Assembly (NCBI RefSeq): GCF_030407495.1
Contig: NZ_JASDDG010000006.1
Span: 50,097-114,096, forward strand
DNA length: 64,000 nucleotides
Direction: 5' to 3'
From: Arthrobacter sp. APC 3897
GTDB lineage: Bacteria > Actinomycetota > Actinomycetes > Actinomycetales > Micrococcaceae
In this document: positions 9,492-17,662 of the stretch, piece by piece
Position numbering within the stretch: position 1 is the stretch's first letter
How the letters are laid out: each line of letters starts with the position of its first letter
Translations under genes and position numbers: made by a program
Notes under the pieces: model-generated
Database searches by the model: none
Told to the model about the DNA's origin: nothing
Seen by the model: only the letters and a program-made list of their open reading frames with translations

Positions 9492-9923
9492 CTAGACGGG
9501 CGGCTCGGGATCGTACTGGATGCCGCGGCGGACTTCGCGGGCCCGATCCTCGCCGGCGGGACGGCCAGCGAGAATCCCCGCCGCCGCATAAACAAGACTG
9601 CCGGTGCAGACACTGGTCATCAGCGGAACATCCGAGCGCATGCTGCGGATCCAATCCAGATGCTCCTCATCCTTGGTCAGGGCGCGGGTGCCGAAACCGC
9701 CCGGATGAAGGAACACCTCAAAGTCCGGGGCTTCAGCACGTGACAGATGCGGCGTCATGACCATCCCTTTTGCCGCCGTTACGGGTTTCCCGTCCGCAGT
9801 AACGAGCGCGACGTCGTACCCGTCCTCCGGATAGTGCCGCGTCCAGTAGGCCAGAACTTCCCAGGGCCCGACAGCGTCGAGCTCCTCCACGCCGTCGAAA
9901 AGCAGAATACCCATGTGCTTCAT
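9492..9923 (-). pseudogene. DJ-1/PfpI family protein with in-frame internal deletion
   Basis: 143 aa, ATG start with AAGGA ribosome-binding site. The N-terminal part is a normal DJ-1/PfpI domain: ILLFDGVEELDAVGPWEV and the nucleophile region MTSVCTGSLVYAAAGIL. After LAGRPA the sequence jumps directly to the typical family tail AREVRRGIQYDPEPPV. The section normally in between (the TTHW-type catalytic His region and the VTSAGVSAGID helix, roughly 60 residues) is gone although the frame is kept. Full members have about 200 aa or more. A shortened product might still be made but should lack the active-site His and be inactive. Confidence 0.75.
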
Positions 9924-9948
9924 AGGTTCCTTTCAGGGATCAAATGGA

Positions 9949-10713
9949 CTAACACAGGTACTTCCCGCCGGCCGTGAAAATAACCTCAGCCTCCGCCTCC
10001 GTGAAGCCGCGCTCCACGAGGGACTCCAGGGCCTGCTCGGGAGTTGGTGCCCTCTCCGGATCGATGCAGGCCACATACCCCGTGGTGAGGAGCCCTTGGT
10101 CGTCAATCCGTTCCGGTGTCAGGGTGGGGGCGCTCCGCCTCACTTCGTCAAAGAAGGCAGTTCCTCTCGGGATTCCGCCGGGCAGGGGCGGCAGCGACTT
10201 CGGCTCGTCCATGGTCACGGTGGCGTAAATGGCAGCCTCCGAATAACTGGCATCCAGCTGATCGGCCACATGCTCCACGTCCAGTACCCGCCCGGGGATA
10301 CCAAGGCGGGTGGCCGAGAGGTCGGCCAGGAACCAGTTGTACCCTTGGGCGTAATGCACCAGCTCGTCGCTGCCTCCAGTGCCTGCGACCAGGTCATAGA
10401 CAGCAGCCCGGTCTTCGGAAGTTTCGAACCAGAAAACCCCGGCCGAACGTGTGCACATTCTGATTTCTGCCACGGATCCGCCGCCGTCCAGGAACTCCGC
10501 CGTGTGGAAGTAGTCCGGCGGCTCAGGCTCGTCATCGTCGCAGCCCGCCACGGTGTCAACGGCCTGATAAGCGGCGCCCATCGATGCATACGTGGCCGTA
10601 GCCGTCTCGGTTGCGGTCGCCGTCGGCCCCACCTCTTCGCCGCACCCGGTGGATGCTGCCGCCAGAGCGCAGACACCGGCGGCCACGGCGTAGGCGCGCA
10701 CCGAGCGTTTCAT
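9949..10713 (-). CDS. Putative lipoprotein with DUF732-like C-terminus
   Basis: 254 aa. The N-terminus has basic residues (MKRSVR), a short hydrophobic segment and a lipobox ending STGC (Cys24), then a Thr/Ala-rich linker, so it is predicted to be lipid-anchored on the outer face of the membrane. The last 60 residues (an acidic region, TTGYVACID, then RGFTEAEAEVIFTAGGKYLC) resemble DUF732-type domains of actinobacterial secreted proteins. Four further Cys could form disulfides. Role unknown. The gene ends 26 bases upstream of the DJ-1/PfpI start on the same strand. Confidence 0.78.
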   Translation of the reverse strand: MKRSVRAYAVAAGVCALAAASTGCGEEVGPTATATETATATYASMGAAYQAVDTVAGCDDDEPEPPDYFHTAEFLDGGGSVAEIRMCTRSAGVFWFETSEDRAAVYDLVAGTGGSDELVHYAQGYNWFLADLSATRLGIPGRVLDVEHVADQLDASYSEAAIYATVTMDEPKSLPPLPGGIPRGTAFFDEVRRSAPTLTPERIDDQGLLTTGYVACIDPERAPTPEQALESLVERGFTEAEAEVIFTAGGKYLC

Positions 10714-11149
10714 GGCGACACCCGTCTGCCGGAGGGAGAATGCTCTTTGTTACGCACATCATGCCACAACCGTGCCCGCTGGGCTGGCGTGATGTCGCGC
10801 GGCCGGGATCCCGGGGCTTTCGTTGCCGAGCAGCACAAACGTATTTGCCATCTCGCTCAGGCCCGCTTCGGCCCGGTCTTCCCGGGAGCAGGCGTGCTCC
10901 CGAGCAAGTGCGTGTTCCGAAGCACGGCTAACGTTTGTGAACGACGTGCCAGTTCCCGGTCCGTGAGGCCGTGGGCCGCCGCCATGGCCCACTCGGGCCC
11001 CACCAAAATCCCAACTCCGAACAACGAAACAAACATGAGAACTGAACCGTCATTTTTCTGCCGATAATTCCGTGTGCCCCTCCCAGCCAAGGATTCCGGG
11101 GGAACACCGAGAATGCGTGCCCAAGATGCCCAGGGACTCACCGGCCCAG
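10714..11149. other. Intergenic region, mostly without recognisable genes
   Basis: About 436 bases between the lipoprotein start and the stop of the EamA transporter. One possible small gene on the minus strand is listed separately. No RNA gene or clear terminator seen. Confidence 0.4.
10857..11036 (-). CDS. Possible small hypothetical protein (59 aa)
   Basis: A short frame from ATG 11034-11036 begins with a hydrophobic stretch (MFVSLFGVGILVGPEW), followed by a charged half containing LTDRELARRSQTLAVLRN and a basic tail. It could be a one-span membrane peptide. There is no strong ribosome-binding site, and third-position GC is only moderately high, so this may be chance. Confidence 0.22.
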   Translation of the reverse strand: MFVSLFGVGILVGPEWAMAAAHGLTDRELARRSQTLAVLRNTHLLGSTPAPGKTGPKRA

Positions 11150-12085
11150 CTACCGCTGCAGCCGGACCCTTACGGAGACCGCGGCACAGACGATCACCAC
11201 AGCTCCGCCCAGCACCGTGGGCCAGGTGAGCTGCTCGCCGATAAGCAGGGCAGCCCAGCAAATGGTCAGCACCGGCTGGACCAGCTGAATCTGGCTGACC
11301 TGGGCCATCGGGCCGATGGCCAGTCCCCGGTACCAGGCAAAGAACCCGAGGAACATGCTGACCACACCGAGATAGGCGAGCGCCATCCACTCACCTGCTG
11401 AGCCCGACGGCGGCTGCCTCACAACCGCAACTCCGGTCAGCACCAGCATCAGCGGTGCTGCGAGGACGAGCGCCCACGACACGGTTTGCCAGGCTCCGAG
11501 TTCCCGCGCCAGCAAACCACCCTCGGCGTAACCGACGGCGGCTGCCGCCACGGCGCCGAAGAGCAGCAGGTCGGACCAGTGGAGGCCGCCAAGTCCCCCG
11601 CCGTGGAGGGCAGCAAAAACCAGCACCGCGGCTGCGCCGGCACCGGCCATGATCCAAAAGAACAGCGGCGGACGTTCATGTCCCCGCAGGACGGCGGCCA
11701 CAGCTGTGGCCGCAGGCAGCAGGCCGATGACGACGGCGCCGTGGCTGGCCGGAGCAGTTGTCAGCGCGAAGGATGTCAACAGCGGAAATCCAAGGACGAC
11801 GCCGCCGGCCACCAGCGCCAGGCGCGCCCACTGCCGCCGCTGCGGAAAATGCTGCCTGGTCAAAGCCAGGGCTGCCGCTGCCAGGAGCGCGGCAATAACG
11901 GCTCGGGCGGAACCAATGAAGAGCGGAGTGAGTCCGCCGTCCTGCACCGCAATCCGGGTCACCGGCAGGGTCAGGGAAAACGCCGCAACGCCCAGCAAAC
12001 CCCACCCCAGCCCGGCCTTCAAGCCGGCGCCGGAAGTGGATAGCGGTGGTGCCTGTCGAAGAGTAGCGCTACTATGCTGTGTCAT
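11150..12085 (-). CDS. EamA/DMT-family transporter, divergent from a MocR regulator
   Basis: 311 aa with about ten hydrophobic segments in two EamA repeats (first from about residue 28, second from about 165), the drug/metabolite transporter layout at the cytoplasmic membrane; it probably exports an amino acid or metabolite. The ATG at 12083-12085 overlaps by two bases the ATG of the divergent MocR gene. A -10-like box (TATCGT on the minus strand, 12091-12096) five bases upstream suggests a leaderless transcript. An alternative start is the TTG of LKAGLGWG, with GGCGCCGG before it. The paired arrangement suggests the MocR protein controls this exporter. Confidence 0.85.
   Translation of the reverse strand: MTQHSSATLRQAPPLSTSGAGLKAGLGWGLLGVAAFSLTLPVTRIAVQDGGLTPLFIGSARAVIAALLAAAALALTRQHFPQRRQWARLALVAGGVVLGFPLLTSFALTTAPASHGAVVIGLLPAATAVAAVLRGHERPPLFFWIMAGAGAAAVLVFAALHGGGLGGLHWSDLLLFGAVAAAAVGYAEGGLLARELGAWQTVSWALVLAAPLMLVLTGVAVVRQPPSGSAGEWMALAYLGVVSMFLGFFAWYRGLAIGPMAQVSQIQLVQPVLTICWAALLIGEQLTWPTVLGGAVVIVCAAVSVRVRLQR
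12062..12073. promoter_or_regulatory. Perfect 12-bp palindrome, likely MocR operator
   Basis: AGTAGCGCTACT is its own reverse complement. It overlaps the candidate -10 of the MocR gene (12070-12075) and lies inside the first codons of the EamA gene, a position where a bound repressor would affect both divergent transcripts. MocR sites are often direct repeats, so the assignment is tentative. Confidence 0.4.
12070..12075 (+). promoter_or_regulatory. Candidate -10 box of the MocR gene
   Basis: TACTAT ends eight bases before the ATG at 12084, which fits leaderless transcription. The -35 region is weak. Confidence 0.4.
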
Positions 12086-13505
12086 GTCTCACGATAGCAG
12101 CAGCGTACGCATCGTCACAGGCCTGCGTGCCTGGATTTCGACGGCGGCGCCGGGTACCCGAATCCCCTCCACCCGTGAGCTGGTGGCCCAGTACGCCGCC
12201 AGTCCGGTGACCGTGCAGAAGGCCCTGCGGACACTGAGCGCGCAGGGGGTCATCGAAAGCCGCCCGGGCGTGGGTACCTTTGTCCGCGCCGCCCGGACAG
12301 CGCGCGCCCACGACTACGGATGGCAGACCGCGGCACTTGGCTCTCCCCAGGCCCGTTTGCCTCAGTTGTCCGCTGCCCTGCGGACCGCCCCCCATGACGT
12401 CATTGCCCTGCACTCCGGGTATCCCGACCGGGAGCTGCTGCCCGAGCGGCTCGTCCGGGCAGCCTTCACGCGGGCGGCGCGCACCAGCGCCGCACTGAGC
12501 CGTTCCCCCGCAGCTGGTCTACCTGAATTGCAGGCATGGTTCGCCGCCGAGCTCGAAGCCGCGGCCCCGGCCGGTTCCGCTCCCCCGGTGGCGTCCGACG
12601 TCGTCGTCCTCCCCGGCAGCCAGAGTGGACTCAGCACCGCCTTCCGGGCACTGGTGGGTTCCGGCCGGCCGCTGCTGATGGAATCGCCCACATATTGGGG
12701 CGCCATCCTCGCTGCGGAGCAGGCCGGGGTGGAGGTCGTTCCGATCCCGAGCGGTGTCAGCGGCCCCGATCCCGACGACCTGGTGCGCGCCTTCGAGCAG
12801 ACCGGCGCCCGCGCTTTTTACGCCCAGCCCACTTTTGCCAACCCCACCGGCATCCAGTGGGCGTCGGATCTTTCGGCTGAGGTGCTCGACGTCGTGCGCC
12901 GGTTCGGTGCGTTCCTCATCGAGGACGACTGGGCCCACGATTTCGGTATCACCGCGGACCCGGCCCCCTTGGCGGCGCGGGACGACGGCGGACACGTGGT
13001 CTACCTCCGGTCGTTGACCAAGAGCGTGTCTCCGGCGGTACGGGTTGCCGGAATTGTGGCCCGTGGACCGGCCCGGCAACGTATCCTTGCCGACACCCAG
13101 GCGCAGTCCATGTACGTCAGCCCAATTCTGCAGGCGGTGGCACTCGACGTCGTGACCCAGCCCGCGTGGAGAACCCACCTGCGCGGACTGCGACGGCAGC
13201 TGGCTGACCGCCGCGATCTGCTGGCGGCGTCGCTGCGTGAGCATGTGCCCGGGGCTGAGCTGCCGGTCCTGCCGCGCGGAGGGCTGAACCTGTGGCTGCA
13301 TCTGCCGGACGGCACCGACCTGCCCCGGCTCGTGAGGGACTGTGAGAGCGGCGGCGTCGTCGTCGGCACCGGAAACGAGTGGTTCCCGGCCGAGCCCACG
13401 GGACCGCATCTCAGACTGAACTATTCCGGGCAGGATCCGGGCGCCTTCCCGGAAGGAGCCCGGATTATCGGCAGCGCCCTGGCACGGCAGCAGGGGAAGC
13501 CCTAG
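12084..13505 (+). CDS. MocR-type GntR/aminotransferase regulator
   Basis: 473 aa from ATG 12084. Residues 1-75 form a GntR winged helix (RIPSTRELVAQYAASPVTVQKALRTL, then the wing GVIESRPGVGTFV). The rest is a fold-type I PLP aminotransferase-like domain: PTYWGAILAAEQAG, FANPTGIQ, EDDWAHDFG, and the PLP-lysine region RSLTKSVSPAVRVAG. MocR proteins sense PLP or amino compounds and usually control a divergent gene, here the EamA exporter. The frame is open far upstream, but that part overlaps the exporter and lacks family features. Its TAG stop overlaps the stop of the converging FNT gene (CTAG). Confidence 0.88.
   Translation: MSHDSSSVRIVTGLRAWISTAAPGTRIPSTRELVAQYAASPVTVQKALRTLSAQGVIESRPGVGTFVRAARTARAHDYGWQTAALGSPQARLPQLSAALRTAPHDVIALHSGYPDRELLPERLVRAAFTRAARTSAALSRSPAAGLPELQAWFAAELEAAAPAGSAPPVASDVVVLPGSQSGLSTAFRALVGSGRPLLMESPTYWGAILAAEQAGVEVVPIPSGVSGPDPDDLVRAFEQTGARAFYAQPTFANPTGIQWASDLSAEVLDVVRRFGAFLIEDDWAHDFGITADPAPLAARDDGGHVVYLRSLTKSVSPAVRVAGIVARGPARQRILADTQAQSMYVSPILQAVALDVVTQPAWRTHLRGLRRQLADRRDLLAASLREHVPGAELPVLPRGGLNLWLHLPDGTDLPRLVRDCESGGVVVGTGNEWFPAEPTGPHLRLNYSGQDPGAFPEGARIIGSALARQQGKP
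12091..12096 (-). promoter_or_regulatory. Candidate -10 box of the EamA transporter gene
   Basis: Read on the minus strand, TATCGT ends five bases before the ATG at 12085. It lies inside the MocR coding sequence (codons 3-5). Confidence 0.35.
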
Positions 13506-14341
13506 CCGCTGCGGCGGGATGCGTCGGGATCGTCGGGAGCCTCCTCGCGGCGTTCCTTGAGGAGTTCTTTCGTGCGGACCAGGCGCAGGGCAGTCACCAG
13601 CACCAGTCCGCCCACCATGTTGAAGAGCAGCGTGTAAGCAAACCAGGTGAGCCATTCAAGGTAGGTGATCCCGGCGCCGGACTGGATGGCGCCGAAGATC
13701 AGCAGGGAATCCAGAATGGAATGGAACATCTGGAGTCCGGCCAGGAGGAAGCCGCCGATCACGGTGGCCACGATCTTGGCCGGGTCCGAGGAGGTGCCCT
13801 GCTGCATGCGGCTCATCAGCGTGATGGTGCTTCCGCCCAGGACCGCCAGCGCAACGGTCTGCAGGGAGAAGGGTGCGTCGGTGAAGTGCCGGGCTGATTC
13901 CTCGATGAGACTCTCCCACTGCGGGAAAGCCTGCATCACAATCCACATGATGATCCACCCGCCGGCAAGGTTGCCCAGCAGCGTGACTCCCCAGAGCTTG
14001 CCGAGCTGACGCAGCCTGGCTTCCTTCGCAATAACGGCTGCCACCGGCATCAGGAAGTTCTCGGTAAAAAGCTCGCTGTGGGCCAGGAACAGCGCAATCA
14101 AGCCCACACTGAAGGCTATTCCGGCCAGGAGATGGTCTCCCGTTTGATGCATCACGGCCAGATAAGCCAGGACGCCCAGTCCCACCTCGAGCCCGCCGAA
14201 CACGCCCGTCACCAGGACGGCACGGAACGTACGGTGCAACCGTTCAGCGCCTTCGGTGACGGTGTTTTCAAAGGACTCCTGCAGTTCGTCCTCAACGGGA
14301 GCTTCCGACTCCCCGATTTCCCTGCGGCGTTGCTCGCTCAT
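13502..14341 (-). CDS. Formate/nitrite transporter (FNT) family protein
   Basis: 279 aa with six hydrophobic segments and an acidic N-terminal extension (about 45 aa). The motifs SELFTENFLMPVAAV and LLGNLAGGWIIMW match the YfdC-like branch of FNT pentameric channels, which pass small monovalent anions such as formate or nitrite. YfdC-like members lack a confirmed substrate. ATG at 14341. Divergent from the GT87 gene with about 120 bases between. Its stop overlaps that of the MocR gene. Confidence 0.85.
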   Translation of the reverse strand: MSEQRRREIGESEAPVEDELQESFENTVTEGAERLHRTFRAVLVTGVFGGLEVGLGVLAYLAVMHQTGDHLLAGIAFSVGLIALFLAHSELFTENFLMPVAAVIAKEARLRQLGKLWGVTLLGNLAGGWIIMWIVMQAFPQWESLIEESARHFTDAPFSLQTVALAVLGGSTITLMSRMQQGTSSDPAKIVATVIGGFLLAGLQMFHSILDSLLIFGAIQSGAGITYLEWLTWFAYTLLFNMVGGLVLVTALRLVRTKELLKERREEAPDDPDASRRSG

Positions 14342-14447
14342 GCCGTTCCCTTCGCTGCGTTTGCATCCTGAACTTCGGACTGCGCCGGGTACAACACTAA
14401 GCCTGCTGACTAAGTTAGGGGGAACGCCGGGAGATCACGGTCCAAAC

Positions 14448-14453
14448 TAGACT
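14448..14453 (+). promoter_or_regulatory. Candidate -10 box for a leaderless GT87 transcript
   Basis: TAGACT ends seven bases before the ATG at 14461. Confidence 0.4.
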
Positions 14454-14460
14454 GGCAGGC

Positions 14461-15762
14461 ATGGCTTTATCGACGACTGATCACGGCACGCGGCCCCGCA
14501 CCGCGCTCCTCTGGCTGATTCTTGGCCTACCCGCCGCCCTGGCGCTTGTAGTCCTTGGCGCCCAGATCCACGGGCTGGACTTCACCGTGTACCGCGAAGG
14601 TGCGCTGGCGTTCCTGGGCAGGAGCGAGCACCAGCTGTATGACCCCAGCCTGGTGGAGACGGACACCCGCGGGCTGCCGTTCACGTATCCGCCGTTCGCC
14701 GCGCTGCTGCTGGCACCTTTTGCTTTCCTGCCCGAAGCCGCCGGGCTGGTGCTCCTGACCGCAACTTCCTGCATCTGTCTTCTGGCGGTTGCCGTCTTGA
14801 CGGCCCGCTACCTGCAGCTCAATGATGCCGTCCCCGCCCGGATCCAGGCGGTGCTCGGCGGTCCCGCCGGAATCATTGTCCTGGCCACGGTGCTGATTGG
14901 CCTGCTCGGGCCGTGGCGTGAAGGCCTTGGCTTCGGACAGATCAATCCGATGCTCATGCTCCTGATCGCGGCGGATCTCCTCCGCCCCGCCGGCCGCGTG
15001 CCGCGCGGTCTGCTGATCGGGCTGGCGGCCGGCATCAAGCTCACGCCCCTGGCCTTCGGACTGATTTTCCTGGTGCGCCGCGACTGGCGCGCCGTCCTCA
15101 CCATGGGGGCCGCTTTTGCCGCCACGGTGGCGGCGGGGTGGCTTGCCTCCCCGGCGCAGTCGCGCACCTTTTGGTTCGATGCGCTCTCAGACCCCAGCCG
15201 AGTGGGCGACACCACCGACATGTACAACGTGTCGCTGAACTCGATGATCGCGCATCTGGGCACGCCCGGGGCCCTCCAGCGTCCGCTGTGGCTGGCGGCC
15301 GGTGCCGCCGTCGTCGTGCTGGGTTTCCTGGCCATCCGCCGAGCCGATATGCGCGGGGACACCGTGGCCGCGATCAGCGCCAACGCCGTGGTGATGCTGG
15401 CGATTTCCCCCATCTCCTGGTTCCACCACTGGGTCTGGATTGCCCTGGTCCTGCCGGCGCTGTGGGTGTCGGTACGACGGCGGCCGGCCCGGGTGCGCGC
15501 GGCGGGAACCGTGCTGGCCGCAGCCATGGTGCCCGTGTTCATGCTCTCTTCCATCACCGTCACGATGACCCTCACCGGCGAGGTCAGCGGGCAGGGACCT
15601 GCCGCTCTGGAGCTGTTCACCAGCCTTGGCGTGATCCTTCCGATCCTGGCCCTGGTTTACTGGGCAACGGATCCTGCCCCGGAGGCGGGCGGCGCTGAGA
15701 CGTTGGCCAGGTTCCGTTCAACCCGTCCCCGGAGCGTTGAGGCCCCCGGCCCGGCGAGCTGA
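14461..15762 (+). CDS. GT87-family (DUF2029) mannosyltransferase-like membrane protein
   Basis: 433 aa, mostly hydrophobic with around ten membrane segments. The periplasmic first loop carries the acidic motif HGLDFTVYREGALAFL and then the PFTYPPFAALLLAP segment that marks the GT87/GT-C glycosyltransferases. These use polyprenyl-phosphate mannose to add alpha-1,2-mannose to lipoglycans or glycans outside the membrane (PimE-like). SISWFHHWVW near the C-terminus is also typical. The last 106 bases overlap the end of the convergent gene. Confidence 0.85.
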   Translation: MALSTTDHGTRPRTALLWLILGLPAALALVVLGAQIHGLDFTVYREGALAFLGRSEHQLYDPSLVETDTRGLPFTYPPFAALLLAPFAFLPEAAGLVLLTATSCICLLAVAVLTARYLQLNDAVPARIQAVLGGPAGIIVLATVLIGLLGPWREGLGFGQINPMLMLLIAADLLRPAGRVPRGLLIGLAAGIKLTPLAFGLIFLVRRDWRAVLTMGAAFAATVAAGWLASPAQSRTFWFDALSDPSRVGDTTDMYNVSLNSMIAHLGTPGALQRPLWLAAGAAVVVLGFLAIRRADMRGDTVAAISANAVVMLAISPISWFHHWVWIALVLPALWVSVRRRPARVRAAGTVLAAAMVPVFMLSSITVTMTLTGEVSGQGPAALELFTSLGVILPILALVYWATDPAPEAGGAETLARFRSTRPRSVEAPGPAS

Positions 15763-16358
15763 TCCAGATAGGCGGCGCGGCCGGCCATGCTCATGACCAG
15801 GGCAAGGACCGGTCCTGTGACCAGGAATCCGTAGCCCGCGTTGAAGGTGCTGTCCGTTGACCGAAGCTGCAGACCTTCGGCATAGGTTTTGCTGGGAACG
15901 GCGAAATCCCGGGAGGCAAAGAACTCGGCGACCGGGTCCAGGGCCTCCGGAGCCGGAGTCCGGGGTAACCCCAGCGGCTGGCGGATGTCCTGGGCATGCA
16001 CCAGCACTTCACCCAGGTACGCTGCGGTGTGTGCCGAGGGGGCGGTGGTGCTGTTGATGACGGCCCGGAACCCCTGCAGCGTTTGCGCCGGAGTAAAGCC
16101 CAGATGCTCGGCCACCCGCCGCTGGTTATGGACATCGGGACGGAAACGGGCGCTGATCATGCTCCGCATCCACTGCCGCTGGTTGGTGCTTGCCGCTGCG
16201 GTGAGGTGTGCGAGGACCTGCTCAACCGTCCACCCGGTGCACAGCGTGCCGTGCTGCCACTGTTCACCGGAGAGGTTGTCGAGGTCCTCGGCCAGCTTTG
16301 CGCGCTCCGTGTGGATCAGGGCCCACAAGTCCTCTCCGGTGCTTTTCCCTGTGCTCAT
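15657..16358 (-). CDS. TIGR03083-type DinB/mycothiol-dependent maleylpyruvate isomerase-like protein
   Basis: 233 aa from ATG 16358; a longer in-frame start at 16406 is not favoured. The helical-bundle N-terminus has LSGEQWQHGTLCTGWTVEQVLAHLT, with the conserved Trp and His of the DinB/MDMPI fold, followed by HTAAYLGEVLVHAQDIRQPLGLP, whose His residues likely bind a metal. Actinobacterial relatives use mycothiol or bind zinc; the substrate is unknown. The C-terminal coding overlaps the GT87 gene tail by 106 bases, and both frames look genuine there. Confidence 0.82.
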   Translation of the reverse strand: MSTGKSTGEDLWALIHTERAKLAEDLDNLSGEQWQHGTLCTGWTVEQVLAHLTAAASTNQRQWMRSMISARFRPDVHNQRRVAEHLGFTPAQTLQGFRAVINSTTAPSAHTAAYLGEVLVHAQDIRQPLGLPRTPAPEALDPVAEFFASRDFAVPSKTYAEGLQLRSTDSTFNAGYGFLVTGPVLALVMSMAGRAAYLDQLAGPGASTLRGRVERNLANVSAPPASGAGSVAQ

Positions 16359-16469
16359 GATTTCACTCTCACGTAATGACTGCGGCGTGTTGTGCTGCGT
16401 GCGCACGGCTGCCCCAGTTCTAGCAAACGTCCTGCACCGGCAAAAGGCCCGCCTCCAAAACGGAGCCCG

Positions 16470-17606
16470 TCACCAGCCGATCCGCCGGCGCTTGTTCCGG
16501 ATGCTGCCCAGGGGTTCCCAGAAGAAATCAAACGTATCGTTCGGCGAACCCATGAAACGCTGAGAGAAGACGACGCCGATATCCCCGCCGGGATAGACGG
16601 CAGCGCTTACTCCGGAACCGCCGGCCCAGCCCCACATGCCCGGTTCGGACCAGGGCGCGCCCAAACCGATTTGCACAGCTGTCATGAAGCCCCAGGACTC
16701 GTCGGGGCCGGCCATATCGATCATGCCGGCACGCTGCTGCGAGGTCAGCTGGTCTGCCGTCATCTGTGCGCGGAGTTCAGGCGGCAGCACGGTGTCATCG
16801 GCCAGACCCGCCAGAAACGCCATGTAGTCCGGAACCGTGGAGACCAGGCCTCCGGCAAGGGATCCAAACACCGGCGGAGCCGCAAACACATCCCGGTAGG
16901 ATTCCGCTTCCCGCAACCCGGTATCGGTTGCTTCATACACGGCGGGAAACTCCTCCTTCCCGCTGGGGAACCCGGTGCCGGCCAGCCCAAACGGCCCGGC
17001 GAGCCGGTCACCCACCAGCCGGTCCAGCGGCGTGAGCGCAGCCGCGGGAAGGAGTACCGAAAGAACGTCCGCTGATGCGTGGTACATCCAGCGGTCCCCG
17101 GGCTGATGTGCCAGCGGCAGGTCCGCCACCTGTGCCAAATACTCGGACGGGGGCACCCCGGGCGGATTGGGTCCCCACAAGAGCTCCCTTGTGGCCGCTG
17201 CATAAGGGGTGCGGCCAAAGTCGATGCCGAACCCGGCAGTGAAGGTGAGCAGGTGGCGGACGGTGATTGGACTGCGGGCCGGCACGGTGACGGAAAGCGG
17301 CGCATCCGGAGTTGCCAGGACGCGCGGGGCGGCCAGCGCCGGAAGCCAGCGGGCGACGTCGTCGTCCAGTCCCAGCGTTCCGTCCGCCACCAGGGACAGG
17401 GCCAGCGCCCCGCCCATTAGCTTGCTCAGTGACGAGATTCGGAACGGAGTGTCCTCGGTCATCGGCGCCGAGGCCGAGGTGTCGAGGAAACCGGCGGCAA
17501 AGATCTCAGTCTCACCGTCAATGCGGATGCCCGCCACCAGTCCCGGGCACCAGCCTGATTCAACGGTTTCAGTAAGCGCGTTCCACAACGGTGCGGCTCT
17601 TGACAT
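16470..17606 (-). CDS. Beta-lactamase/penicillin-binding-protein-like serine hydrolase
   Basis: 378 aa, class C beta-lactamase fold (PF00144). The SxxK motif is in FRISSLSKLMGG (catalytic Ser followed by Lys), with YHAS replacing the usual Tyr-x-Asn. The C-terminal part contains WGWAGGSGVSAAVYPGGD, where the KTG-like motif is replaced by GGSG. No signal peptide is visible, so it is probably cytoplasmic and more likely an esterase than a resistance enzyme. The ATG at 17606 begins just before the conserved region (WNALTETVESGWCPG). Confidence 0.85.
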   Translation of the reverse strand: MSRAAPLWNALTETVESGWCPGLVAGIRIDGETEIFAAGFLDTSASAPMTEDTPFRISSLSKLMGGALALSLVADGTLGLDDDVARWLPALAAPRVLATPDAPLSVTVPARSPITVRHLLTFTAGFGIDFGRTPYAAATRELLWGPNPPGVPPSEYLAQVADLPLAHQPGDRWMYHASADVLSVLLPAAALTPLDRLVGDRLAGPFGLAGTGFPSGKEEFPAVYEATDTGLREAESYRDVFAAPPVFGSLAGGLVSTVPDYMAFLAGLADDTVLPPELRAQMTADQLTSQQRAGMIDMAGPDESWGFMTAVQIGLGAPWSEPGMWGWAGGSGVSAAVYPGGDIGVVFSQRFMGSPNDTFDFFWEPLGSIRNKRRRIGW

Positions 17607-17662
17607 GCGTCAACTGTCCGCCAGCGGCAGACGGAAGGTCAACACCAACCCGCCCGGAGGAA

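Noticed and set aside
9913..11067. Long plus-strand frame of 384 codons
   Set aside because: Lies opposite the lipoprotein gene; no family features and Arg/Gly/His-rich, so it is a shadow.
11649..12083. Upstream extension of the MocR frame
   Set aside because: Runs antisense through the exporter gene; the winged helix begins right after ATG 12084.
12519..13655. Long minus-strand frame opposite the MocR gene
   Set aside because: Composition typical of a high-GC shadow frame, with no domain.
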